Shown here: piece after piece, positions 1-8,267 of the stretch
How positions within the stretch are numbered: position 1 is the first letter of the stretch
Layout of the letters: each line of letters starts with the position of its first letter
From: Sphaerospermopsis kisseleviana NIES-73
GTDB lineage: Bacteria > Cyanobacteriota > Cyanobacteriia > Cyanobacteriales > Nostocaceae
NCBI RefSeq assembly: GCF_002368075.1
Contig: NZ_AP018314.1
Coordinates: 4,584,494-4,648,493 of the forward strand
Length of the DNA: 64,000 bases
Reading direction: 5' to 3'
Notes under the pieces: model-generated
The model's database searches: none
Seen by the model: only the letters and a program-made list of their open reading frames with translations
What the model was told of the DNA's origin: nothing
Translations under genes and position numbers: made by a program

Positions 1-88
1 GACAAAGCCAAAAGATGACAGAAAATTTTGAGCAAATGTGAGTATTTGTTAGTATTGGTTAAGAAAAAAGTAACTAGCTACTAACCCC
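1..88. repeat. Solo copy of an IS200/IS605-like element end (copy A)
   Basis: This stretch closely matches positions 60811-60895, which lie immediately upstream of the tnpB relic, and its last third matches the inverted partial copy at 63967-64000. The shared core contains GTTAGTATTGGTTAAG and the imperfect palindrome AGTAACTAGCTACT. No transposase is visible next to this copy, although sequence before the window is unknown. It is best read as an orphan left end of the same element family. Its 5' boundary may lie outside the window. Confidence 0.6.
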
Positions 89-203
89 CTGACTCCTGAC
101 TCCTGACTCCTGACTCCGGTTGGTGAGCGACTTGTATTGAGCGCAGTCGAAGTAAGTCGAAGTAAGCCGAACCACTGACTCCTGACTCCTGACTCCTGAA
201 TTA
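89..203. repeat. Heptamer (TGACTCC)n arrays and a GTCGAAGTAAG repeat
   Basis: Two short arrays of the heptamer TGACTCC (about 89-117 and 176-200) flank a segment with GAGCGCAGTCGAAGTAAG. A close copy of that segment recurs at about 56140-56200. Such heptamers correspond to the short tandemly repeated repetitive (STRR) sequences of heterocystous cyanobacteria. The rest of the interval up to the TPR gene at 413 shows no gene. Confidence 0.7.
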
Positions 204-412
204 TTACATTGATCAAAATTCTTTCTGGAATTGACCTTTGGAGTGATGTATATATTTTTAGGCTTATGGCTTAATTGTTTAAGTAGTTTAAATTTGTTCT
301 TCTTCGATTAAGCCAAGACTCCTGAAACAGTGAAACAGTGAGTAAACCACTAGCAAACAAAATCCTATCATTTCATTTGATTTCACAGAGCAAGTAGCTC
401 AGGCAGGAATAT

Positions 413-1138
413 ATGGATCATTACTCCTTTTTAACTTCTAATACACAGAACAATCCACTATACAAAGGCAATCATCAAAATACTGCGTATACACAAAAAA
501 CTGGCGTGAAAACTAGCAGTAAATCTTTACCAGAGGACGGCTACTTAAGGTCTTATGCTTTAAAGTTAGCTCACCAAGGGGATTACACAGAGGCGATCGC
601 TTTGTTAAACCAATTGATTGATAGTCATCCTAACAATGCAATTGATTATAACAATCGAGGGCTAATTTATTTTCAAAGTGGTGAATGCCAAAAAGCTCTA
701 AGTGACTACAATACAGCAATGCAGCTAAATCCTAAGTTAGCAAGTGTTTATAATAATAGAGCTAATTGCTATGCTGCTTGTGGCGAGTTCATTGCCGCAC
801 TAGCCGACTATGATCAGGCTTTAGATTTAAATCCGCGTTATGTTCGTGCTTGGATTAACCGTGGTATTACTTTGCGTGATTTAGGAGAATATCAGGAAGC
901 AATTGATAATTTTGAGATTGCATTGTTGTTTGGTCAGCTACAAGGTAATATTTGGGCTGAACGTGGTAGGACTTATCATATTTGGGGTGACTGGAATTGT
1001 GCGATCGCTGATTATTACCGCGCCCTCACATATATCAACTGTTTAGACACCAATGAGGATGTTTCTGGTTATCGGTTGCGCTTACAACTGGAAAATTGGT
1101 TAGATGAATTGCTTCTTCCCCAAAAGACTGATTGGTAA
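413..1138 (+). CDS. Tetratricopeptide-repeat protein
   Basis: The 241-residue protein carries about five TPR units between residues 46 and 208, with the usual pattern (NNRG.IY...G....AL.DYN.A..LNP). After a polar N-terminus of about 45 residues the whole protein is TPR, so it is a soluble protein-interaction scaffold. No catalytic domain, signal peptide or membrane segment is visible. An HIP1 site (593-600) falls inside the gene. The ATG is preceded by AGGCAGG. Neighbours give no functional hint, and the partner cannot be named from sequence. Confidence 0.85.
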   Translation: MDHYSFLTSNTQNNPLYKGNHQNTAYTQKTGVKTSSKSLPEDGYLRSYALKLAHQGDYTEAIALLNQLIDSHPNNAIDYNNRGLIYFQSGECQKALSDYNTAMQLNPKLASVYNNRANCYAACGEFIAALADYDQALDLNPRYVRAWINRGITLRDLGEYQEAIDNFEIALLFGQLQGNIWAERGRTYHIWGDWNCAIADYYRALTYINCLDTNEDVSGYRLRLQLENWLDELLLPQKTDW

Positions 1139-1373
1139 ATTTTTCACATTAAATCAGATTAAATTCAAAATTCAAAAAATTTCAATTTTTTGCTTTCTCA
1201 AATTTTAATTTTTTGTTTTAATTTTTTGGTAGCGCCCCTGCATCTTTGATTGGCTAATAGATGATAACTATCAAACTCTTCACGAATTAGCTATTGACTA
1301 TTAGCTTCTGTTATTAATAGAAATTCATTTCTTGTTTATACACCCTTAAAATTGCAAATCATTTCAATTTGTC

Positions 1374-1787
1374 TCAGGGTGTGGAATTGGATCGTTCAGT
1401 ATCTTTAGTATCTGGATTAATCAGCACCACCGGAAGTTGACTGGGAGCAAATCTATATGATTGTTCTTGCCTGATACTATTAGCTTGACTGGGATCAAAA
1501 TTGCGGCTAAATTCCGTCCTCAAATCATCAACACGTCCTTGCATGAGCTTGACTTCTGTGCGGATTTCTCGCAACTTATCTTGTTGTAACCGGTGATAAG
1601 GCATAAGCTGAGATAGAGCAGATACCGCTGCTGTGATAATAACCAAGTTAACGGTGATCTTGGCAGAAGTTTCTAGTGCCATGATTTGATAAGAACGTTG
1701 GTGAAGATGTTTTTTTGGTCTAGGAGCAGTTCGGGTGGGTTTAACTGGTGGTTGTAGCGGTGGTTTGGATGGTTGAAAGGCGTTCAT
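1374..1787 (-). CDS. Small membrane-anchored coiled-coil protein, unknown function
   Basis: The 137-residue protein has a basic, proline-rich N-terminus (about residues 1-33), one predicted membrane segment at about 45-64, then a heptad-like helical stretch (HRLQQDKLREIRTEVK and onward, about 65-95) and a polar tail. The layout suggests a single-pass protein with a cytosolic basic tail and a coiled coil. I recognise no named family; similar short proteins occur in cyanobacteria. It stands alone in its orientation, with psaM upstream separated by a terminator. Confidence 0.7.
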   Translation of the reverse strand: MNAFQPSKPPLQPPVKPTRTAPRPKKHLHQRSYQIMALETSAKITVNLVIITAAVSALSQLMPYHRLQQDKLREIRTEVKLMQGRVDDLRTEFSRNFDPSQANSIRQEQSYRFAPSQLPVVLINPDTKDTERSNSTP

Positions 1788-1910
1788 AACAATAAAAATA
1801 GTCAGGCTGATTGAAGGGAAGCACCATTAAAAGTAAAATGGCGCTAATTGCGACTTAATTTAGCTGCCATATTACTTCATTTTTGGTAATTTTCTACAAG
1901 TATTAGGTCA

Positions 1911-1941
1911 TAAAAAAAAATACCTGGCATACGCAGGTACA
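1911..1941 (-). terminator. Rho-independent terminator downstream of psaM
   Basis: On the minus strand TACCTG...CAGGTA forms a 6-bp stem (about 1921-1939) followed directly by a run of nine or more T (complement of the A-run at 1912-1920). It lies about 100 nt after the psaM stop codon, in the right orientation to end that transcript. Confidence 0.75.
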
Positions 1942-2040
1942 TTTTTTCAAGATACTTTTGGCTAAAAGTCCCAAGATCCTGAAGATTTTACCTTGTATGG
2001 CCAGGTTGATTTAGTCTTGTGTGGGTGTCACATCTGGGAG

Positions 2041-2136
2041 TTACTTGTAAAGTTCAGTCGCCAAACGCCAAGCGAGAATGCCTGGAATTAAAGCTACAAC
2101 TAGAGCGATGTACACTTGAGTATCTGAGATAGTCAT
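2041..2136 (-). CDS. psaM: Photosystem I reaction centre subunit XII (PsaM)
   Basis: A 31-codon gene, starting at the ATG at 2136 and ending in TAA at 2041. The peptide begins MTISDTQVYIALVVALIPG and ends ATELYK, matching the very short, highly conserved single-helix PsaM of cyanobacterial photosystem I. A good ribosome site (GGAG, 9-10 nt upstream) precedes the ATG. It is monocistronic, with its own terminator near 1911-1941. PsaM sits in the thylakoid membrane at the trimer-facing side of photosystem I. The length equals the family norm. Confidence 0.96.
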   Translation of the reverse strand: MTISDTQVYIALVVALIPGILAWRLATELYK

Positions 2137-2252
2137 GGTGGAAACTCTCCTAAAATTCCAATGAGATGATTAACATTTCTTTTACTACTTTTCCTTGTTT
2201 TGCCAAAATTGGGGAATATCTTGTTACAAGATGCAACAAAAACATGATTTTT

Positions 2253-2315
<63 letters not shown>

Positions 2316-2320
2316 TTATT

Positions 2321-2394
2321 GATTTTGGATTTTGGATTTTGGATTGTTTTTGTCAACTCCAATCTAAAATCTAAAATCTAAAATCTAAAATTTT
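2321..2394. repeat. Composite heptad hairpin repeat (copy 1)
   Basis: The left arm is three copies of the heptamer GATTTTG, followed by a central spacer resembling GTTTTTGTCAACTCC; the right arm is about four copies of AATCTAA. The arms can pair as RNA, including regular G-U wobbles. Related copies lie at 21957-22040 and 29741-29818, with different numbers of heptamers per arm. It lies just upstream of the FGGY kinase gene. Confidence 0.75.
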
Positions 2395-2418
2395 CTTCCC
2401 TATTCCCTATTCCCCGTT

Positions 2419-3657
2419 ATGACTTTCTACTTGGGTATTGATTTTGGTACATCTGGCGCACGAGCGATAGTGATTGATGAAGAGGCTAGAATTGTCTCTC
2501 AAATGCGTTATCCTTGGGCAAATGTGACAAATTGGGTAAATTGCTGGAAAGACGCTTTATGGGGTCTTATAGAGGGAATTTCCCAGGAATGGCGGCGTGA
2601 AATTGGGGCGATCGCTATTAACGGTACTTCTTCCACAATCTTGCTGACTGACGCTGCTGGCCAGCCTGTAGATGCTCCCTTATTGTACAACGATCCACGG
2701 GGATCAATGATGCTCAAGGATTTGAGTAGTATTGCTCCACCTAACCACACGGTACTGAGTGCTACTTCTAGCCTGGCAAAATTGCTGTGGATGCAACAAT
2801 TACCTACGTTTAATCAAGCTAGATATTTACTACATCAAGCTGATTGGCTGGCATTTCTCTTACATGGAAAATTAGGTATTAGCGATTATCACAACGCTTT
2901 AAAATTGGGTTATGACGTAGAAAAGTTGCAATATCCAGAATGGCTAGAAAAAATGCAAATTCCTGTGTTTTTACCCCAAGTTTTAGCACCTGGTACTCCC
3001 ATTAGTGAAATAACTCCAGAAATTGCGGCTAAATTTGGTTTTAGGCGTGATTGCTTGGTGTGTGCAGGAACAACAGATAGTATTGCGGCTTTTTTAGCTA
3101 GTGGAGCAAAATTACCAGGGGAAGCGGTAACTTCTTTGGGTTCAACCTTGGTGTTGAAACTTTTGAGTCGTACCCGTGTAGAAGATGCACGATATGGAAT
3201 TTACAGCCACCGTTTAGGAGATTTATGGTTAACTGGAGGAGCTTCTAATACTGGTGGTGCTGTATTAAAACACTTTTTTACTGATGATGAGTTAGTTCGC
3301 TTGAGTCAAGAAATTGATGTATCACAAGCCAGTGAGTTAGATTATTATCCTTTGTTGAAAGAAGGCGATCGCTTTCCCATTAATGATCCCCATCTACCCC
3401 CAAGACTAGAACCTAGACCAGATGATCCCAAAGAATTTTTACATGGTTTGTTATCAAGTATGGCGCGAATAGAAGCAAGAGGATATGAATTATTGCAACA
3501 ACTGGGAGCAGATAAATTAAGCTATGTTTATACGGCTGGTGGTGGTGCGGCTAATTCTACTTGGACGGCTATTAGAGCTAAATATTTAAAAGTACCTGTA
3601 GTTGCATCTAATAACACCGAAGCTGCTTATGGAAGTGCGCTTTTGGCGATGCGGTGA
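2419..3657 (+). CDS. FGGY-family carbohydrate kinase, D-ribulokinase-like
   Basis: A 412-residue sugar kinase. The N-terminal phosphate-binding motif GIDFGTSGARAIVID (residues 6-20) and C-terminal adenosine motif (TAGGGAANSTW) mark the FGGY/ASKHA fold, with CAGTTDSIAAFLASGA in between. It is about 80-90 residues shorter than classical xylulokinases. This matches the compact group in cyanobacteria and plant plastids characterised as D-ribulokinase, which phosphorylates D-ribulose to ribulose 5-phosphate. Substrate identity is inferred from family resemblance. The ATG follows directly on repeat DNA, so no strong ribosome site is visible. Confidence 0.85.
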   Translation: MTFYLGIDFGTSGARAIVIDEEARIVSQMRYPWANVTNWVNCWKDALWGLIEGISQEWRREIGAIAINGTSSTILLTDAAGQPVDAPLLYNDPRGSMMLKDLSSIAPPNHTVLSATSSLAKLLWMQQLPTFNQARYLLHQADWLAFLLHGKLGISDYHNALKLGYDVEKLQYPEWLEKMQIPVFLPQVLAPGTPISEITPEIAAKFGFRRDCLVCAGTTDSIAAFLASGAKLPGEAVTSLGSTLVLKLLSRTRVEDARYGIYSHRLGDLWLTGGASNTGGAVLKHFFTDDELVRLSQEIDVSQASELDYYPLLKEGDRFPINDPHLPPRLEPRPDDPKEFLHGLLSSMARIEARGYELLQQLGADKLSYVYTAGGGAANSTWTAIRAKYLKVPVVASNNTEAAYGSALLAMR

Positions 3658-3721
3658 TCAAAAATAGGTGATTGGTGATTGGTGATTGGGGAGAAATATT
3701 TACCTCCTGCCTCCTGACTGC

Positions 3722-5248
3722 TTACATTTTCACTTTTTGTTGACAACTAACTTCTAAAGGGAGGAAAATGGTTAAAACTTCCCCATATTTGGGATTTTGA
3801 CGTACAATCAACTTACCACCAATAGCTTGAAATAGATGTTTAGTAGCAGAAATATTTAAACTAATAGTTCCTGTTTCCGGCTGGAATACTAATAATTGAC
3901 CTAAAGATTTACGAATTGGTAGTGTTATTGTTCTAGTTGTATCTTGACAATCTAATTGAGGTGATAATTGTAATTTGAGTTGATCACCGGCAGGAATAAC
4001 TTGAACTTGAATAGAACTACCGGGGGGTAAACTGCGGGTGAAATTTTCCATTAAACCGGTGAGTACCCGATCTAGCATAGCGGGATTACTGACAACAGTT
4101 GGTAATTGCTGAGGTAAAGCCACATCTAAAGTTAAATTCCGTCGAGTTGCTGCTTGTTGCCAACGGGGGATACTTTGCTGTAAAACTTGATCCAAAGACA
4201 TTGGCGTTAATTGGGTATTGCCAGATTTTGTTGTTGTACAAGTTTCTAATTCTGCGGCTTTAAATAACAACTCCATCCGATCAATTTGTTCAGTACATTC
4301 GTGATCAATAACTTGCAAACGATTAATTACAGTAGTTGGTAAATCTTGCCGCTTGAGTAGCAACCGAGTCATAGTACGAATAGTTGCCAGTGGGGTGCGG
4401 ACTTCATGGGCAAAAGCTTGTAGTAATTCCACATCAGAACGGGAAGATGGTTTTGCTGATGGGGAAAGATGATTGTGGGTAGGTGGAGAGATGGGAATAG
4501 TATGTGTTGGTTTATCCGTTTCTGGTTCTGCTAATTCCTGAAGCAAAAACTGGGTAAATTGAATTATAGTTTGATAGTTTGGTGCAGTTGCCGGATATTT
4601 TTGGACTAAAGCATCCAAATCAGCAAATAATTCGGGATTAGTCAAAACCACCCTTGCGCCTAAAACTTGCCAAGCTTGCTGTACTACTTCTGGTGCAAAA
4701 GAAAATAAAAATTCTTTGTTCCCGCTGCTGTTTGCTGATAACACTAAAACCAATCTAAAATTTTCTGTGAACACCAAGCAAAACTGCTCTGCTCCTAGAG
4801 GATCGGCAGGTAATAAGGGTAAAATTGATTCTTCTGGACAGATATGATTATACTTGTAAGCATAGTCTGTAATTTGCTGCGGATCTTCCCAAGGGGATAT
4901 ATCCTCATTTTCTTGACTTTGGGCGATCGCACCGGAAACTTGAAAGGGCATCAAAGCCAAAGGGTTAAAGGGTTGGGCAGTAAAAGTAACCGTTTTTAAA
5001 CTTTTAGTTAATTTTGGCTGACTAAATAAGGGTGCTGGTGCTGTTAAAACTAAACCTTGAGTTAAACCTTGGGTTAAACCTTGAGTGATGTCAGATGTCG
5101 TAGTTGCCAAGGTATTGAGGAGGAGATGTTCTGTAGCTGCTAAACTGATGCGCCATTGTTGCTCTGCTTTAGCAGATGAACACTCAGCCGTATTTGATCG
5201 GCTTGCGGCTAAAACTTCTCTCAAACTTGGCAAAATCCATTCGTACAC
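3722..5248 (-). CDS. Sensor histidine kinase-like protein with degenerate ATPase domain
   Basis: The 508-residue protein has no membrane segment. A HisKA dimerisation helix carries the phospho-acceptor His281 in AFAHEVRTPLATI. Downstream, an N-box-like stretch (MENFTRSLPPG) survives, but no DxGxG (G1) motif is found, and the region where GLGLS (G2) should lie reads GTISLNIS. The N-terminal ~270 residues are a poorly recognised sensor region containing TQGL three times (residues 55-66), encoded by a 12-nt tandem repeat. Either it is a pseudokinase or it uses an altered ATP site. No response regulator is adjacent. Opposite strand from the kinase gene at 2419. Confidence 0.8.
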   Translation of the reverse strand: MYEWILPSLREVLAASRSNTAECSSAKAEQQWRISLAATEHLLLNTLATTTSDITQGLTQGLTQGLVLTAPAPLFSQPKLTKSLKTVTFTAQPFNPLALMPFQVSGAIAQSQENEDISPWEDPQQITDYAYKYNHICPEESILPLLPADPLGAEQFCLVFTENFRLVLVLSANSSGNKEFLFSFAPEVVQQAWQVLGARVVLTNPELFADLDALVQKYPATAPNYQTIIQFTQFLLQELAEPETDKPTHTIPISPPTHNHLSPSAKPSSRSDVELLQAFAHEVRTPLATIRTMTRLLLKRQDLPTTVINRLQVIDHECTEQIDRMELLFKAAELETCTTTKSGNTQLTPMSLDQVLQQSIPRWQQAATRRNLTLDVALPQQLPTVVSNPAMLDRVLTGLMENFTRSLPPGSSIQVQVIPAGDQLKLQLSPQLDCQDTTRTITLPIRKSLGQLLVFQPETGTISLNISATKHLFQAIGGKLIVRQNPKYGEVLTIFLPLEVSCQQKVKM

Positions 5249-5549
5249 AGGTTTTCACCTCTCGATTAACGAGTATCTAAAATCTAATTGACGAGCATCT
5301 CACAGCAGCTAAAGTAGATACTGCACTATATACTTATGAGGTTATAGTCTTTTCTGCATTAGTGATAGTAGTAGAACCGAACAATTGAGTAGGAATTTCC
5401 CTGGCGATGATGGCTATCTTGATGAAAATCAAGCTGGGATAAAACCTTGCCAAGATATGATTACAACTTTCCTTGCTTGTTGACTTATCTAGCGGTATTC
5501 GCAACATATTGTTACAATATTTAACAGCGTTTATCTCACTGGTGGCTTT
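5249..5549. other. Intergenic region between divergent genes, no gene seen
   Basis: About 300 nt separate the divergently transcribed histidine-kinase-like and UbiB-family genes, so both promoters should lie here. I see no convincing open frame, RNA gene or tandem repeat. Confidence 0.5.
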
Positions 5550-5552
5550 TTG

Positions 5553-7547
5553 ATGATGGTTAAGAGTCTTCCCCCTAGTTCTCGTTCTACCGTGGAGGAC
5601 AGTCGCGGAAGCGAATTGTCCTTAATTGAAGTAATACCAGAAAATAGTACAGAAGTCTTGGTGATCAATTCACCAAAATTCTCAGCAAAGCATAAGCAGA
5701 CAGTATTAGCTGAAACTGAACCTGAGACACTGCGTTATGATCCTGAAGAGATTCAAGCACATTACCAAAACCAGCCTTTACAGGTTCTGCGGCGAATTTT
5801 AACAGTTTTACGACCTACGTTGTCATATCTTTTCGGGATTTGGTGGGATAAGCAACGGGGAATTGTAGTGAAAAATGATCGTCGTCGGGCAGTTCAACTG
5901 CGAGAATTATTAACAAAATTAGGTCCTGCTTATATTAAAATTGGACAGGCATTGTCTACTAGACCGGATTTAGTTCCTCCTATATATTTGGAAGAATTAA
6001 CTAAATTACAAGATCAATTACCACCGTTTCCTAATGAAATAGCTTACCAGTTTATTGAGGAAGAATTAGGAAGTCGTCCAGAGGAGATTTACGCGGAACT
6101 TTCAGCAGAACCAATTGCTGCTGCGTCTTTGGGACAAGTTTATAAAGGTAAACTCAAAACTGGGGAAGAGGTAGCAATTAAAGTCCAGCGTCCAGATTTG
6201 CGAGAAAGAATTACCATTGATTTGTACATTTTACGCAAGTTAGCTGGATGGGTGCAAAAAAATGTAAAACGGGTTAGAAGTGATTTAGTTGGGATTTTGG
6301 ATGAATTGGGCGATCGCATTTTTGAAGAAATGGACTATATCCATGAAGGTGAAAATGCTGAACGCTTTTTTGAATTATATGGACATATCCCAGATATTTA
6401 TGTACCAAAAATTTACTGGGAATACACCAACCGTCGCGTTTTAACGATGGAATGGATTAATGGTATTAAATTAACTCAAACGAGGGAAATTAAAGAACTA
6501 GGAATAGATGCACGTTATTTAATTGAAGTAGGTGTGCAGTGTTCCCTGCGTCAATTATTAGAACATGGATTTTTCCACGCTGACCCCCATCCTGGTAATT
6601 TGTTAGCTACCTTTGATGGTAAGTTAGCTTATCTTGATTTTGGGATGATGAGCGAAATTAAACCGCCCCAACGTTATGGTTTAATTGAAGCTATTGTTCA
6701 CGTTGTTAACCGTGATTTTGATTTATTAGCACAAGATTATGTCAAATTAGAATTTCTTTCCCCAGAAACAGATTTAACACCGATTGTTCCGGCTTTTAGC
6801 AAGGTTTTTGCTAATGCCCAAGGTGCGAGTGTCGCAGAACTAAACATTAAAAGCATTACTGATGATTTATCAGCATTAATGTATGAGTATCCTTTCCGCG
6901 TACCTCCCTATTACGCTTTAATTATTCGTTCTTTGGTGACATTGGAAGGGATTGCTATTTATATAGATCCGAATTTCAAAGTTCTCAGTGAAGCTTATCC
7001 TTATGTTTCTAAACGACTGTTAACAGATCCAGCTGATGAATTAAGAACTTCATTGAAAGATTTACTATTTAAAGATGGTAAATTCCGGTGGAATCGTTTA
7101 GAAAACTTGTTAAAAAATGCCCGTAATAGTCAAGATTACGACTTTAATTTAATCATGAATCAGAGTGTAGAATTTCTCTCTTCTGAACGCGGTGTATTTA
7201 TTCGTGATAGGTTAGTAGATGAGTTTGTGAATGGGCTGGATGCGGTAAGTAAAAACGTTTTACATAATTTTACTTTTTTACTCCGAGAAAGGGTAGGTTT
7301 AACAGCAGTTAATGAAATGCCTGGTGCAAGTGTTGAACAACAACAAACTTTAGAACATATTAAACGAATTTTAGGAATTCTCCGAGAAACGAGAGGTTTT
7401 GATCCTGCTAAACTTGCTCCCCAAGTAGCGCAGGTACTTTTTAATCCAAGAGTACATTATTTAGGACAACAAATTGCTAATCGTTTTACGCAAAAAGCCG
7501 TAGCTAGGTTAATTCGGCAATTATTAGCAGAAGAGGAAATTGGGTAA
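5553..7547 (+). CDS. ABC1/AarF/UbiB-family atypical kinase
   Basis: A UbiB-like protein of about 664 residues. It shows the KxGQ signature (AYIKIGQALSTRPDL), an alanine-rich nucleotide loop (AAASLGQVYKG), the VAIKVQRP lysine, and the metal-binding motifs HADPHPGNL and LDFGM. These proteins are atypical kinases/ATPases linked to isoprenoid quinone metabolism; in cyanobacteria and plastids they are often tied to plastoquinone or tocopherol handling, which is inference here. TTG and two ATG codons are stacked at 5550-5558; the ATG at 5553 is chosen, with GGTGG upstream. The C-terminal ~130 residues are a helical extension. Its stop codon borders a long heptamer array. Confidence 0.9.
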   Translation: MMVKSLPPSSRSTVEDSRGSELSLIEVIPENSTEVLVINSPKFSAKHKQTVLAETEPETLRYDPEEIQAHYQNQPLQVLRRILTVLRPTLSYLFGIWWDKQRGIVVKNDRRRAVQLRELLTKLGPAYIKIGQALSTRPDLVPPIYLEELTKLQDQLPPFPNEIAYQFIEEELGSRPEEIYAELSAEPIAAASLGQVYKGKLKTGEEVAIKVQRPDLRERITIDLYILRKLAGWVQKNVKRVRSDLVGILDELGDRIFEEMDYIHEGENAERFFELYGHIPDIYVPKIYWEYTNRRVLTMEWINGIKLTQTREIKELGIDARYLIEVGVQCSLRQLLEHGFFHADPHPGNLLATFDGKLAYLDFGMMSEIKPPQRYGLIEAIVHVVNRDFDLLAQDYVKLEFLSPETDLTPIVPAFSKVFANAQGASVAELNIKSITDDLSALMYEYPFRVPPYYALIIRSLVTLEGIAIYIDPNFKVLSEAYPYVSKRLLTDPADELRTSLKDLLFKDGKFRWNRLENLLKNARNSQDYDFNLIMNQSVEFLSSERGVFIRDRLVDEFVNGLDAVSKNVLHNFTFLLRERVGLTAVNEMPGASVEQQQTLEHIKRILGILRETRGFDPAKLAPQVAQVLFNPRVHYLGQQIANRFTQKAVARLIRQLLAEEEIG

Positions 7548-7684
7548 TTGGTGATTGGTGATTGGTGATTGGTGATTGGTGATTGGTGATTGGTGATTGG
7601 TGATTGGTGATTGGTGATTGGTGATTGGTGATTGGTGATTGGTGATTGGTGATTGGTGATTGGTGATTGGTGATTGGTGATTGG
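7547..7684. repeat. Heptamer (ATTGGTG)n array, about 19 units
   Basis: About 19 nearly perfect copies of ATTGGTG run from the stop codon of the UbiB-family gene to about 7684. This is the longest simple array in the window. Shorter arrays of the same unit occur at about 3665-3690 and 29702-29730. Confidence 0.95.
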
Positions 7685-7730
7685 GAATCATATAATTAAT
7701 TACCCATTATCAATTATCAATTATCAATTA

Positions 7731-8162
7731 TCAATTACCCCCTTGATGTCCATTGTGGTCACGTTGAATACTTTCTTGTAGGGCTTGAATTTGTTCATGA
7801 CGGGCTTCTAATTCCAAAGTGCGACGGGCTAAATCTTGATTTTGCAAGGTTAAAGATTGTCGCCACTGTTCCGCTTTTTCTGCTTCCTGTTGTAAAAATT
7901 CTGGGGTAATACCAGTTTTGAGGTAAGTTTGCACTAAATAAAGTACCCAACTGGTAGCGTCTTCAATTGTTGCTATTTCACCTGTAGGAGAAAGTTCGAC
8001 TAATACCAGCACTTTCTCGTTCATGATGCTTCCTTTTGCCAGAAGAATACAAGTATCTTCAGAAAGAATAGACCATAAATATTCAGATTCCTGACGTGCT
8101 AATAGGCGTAATTGATATTGCCCTAAAAAATCATTTTTACATATTTGAGCTAGATACAACAT
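7731..8162 (-). CDS. Conserved hypothetical protein with C-terminal coiled coil
   Basis: A 143-residue soluble protein. The first ~95 residues look like a compact alpha/beta domain; the last ~50 are strongly helical and charged (EKAEQWRQSLTLQNQDL, then RRTLELEARHEQIQALQESI), a likely coiled coil. I recognise no named family. It lies about 100 nt upstream of valS in the same orientation order, with heptamer repeats (TAATTGG)n between. The 3' end touches the repeat block at 7684-7735. Confidence 0.7.
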   Translation of the reverse strand: MLYLAQICKNDFLGQYQLRLLARQESEYLWSILSEDTCILLAKGSIMNEKVLVLVELSPTGEIATIEDATSWVLYLVQTYLKTGITPEFLQQEAEKAEQWRQSLTLQNQDLARRTLELEARHEQIQALQESIQRDHNGHQGGN

Positions 8163-8164
8163 AG

Positions 8165-8218
8165 TAATTCAAAATTTGGTAATTGGTAATTGGTAATTGG
8201 TAATTGGTAATTGGTAAT
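8165..8218. repeat. Heptamer (TAATTGG)n array
   Basis: Five to six copies of TAATTGG lie between the hypothetical gene and the end of valS. A further heptamer family, distinct in sequence from the ATTGGTG array 500 nt away. Confidence 0.85.
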
Positions 8219-8267
8219 AGAGAAAAATTATTTCCTATATCACCGTTTACCGATTACCATTCACCTG

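Noticed and set aside
7547-7684. Possible CRISPR or coding repeat in the heptamer array
   Set aside because: It is a simple 7-nt tandem repeat without spacers and without an open frame in use.
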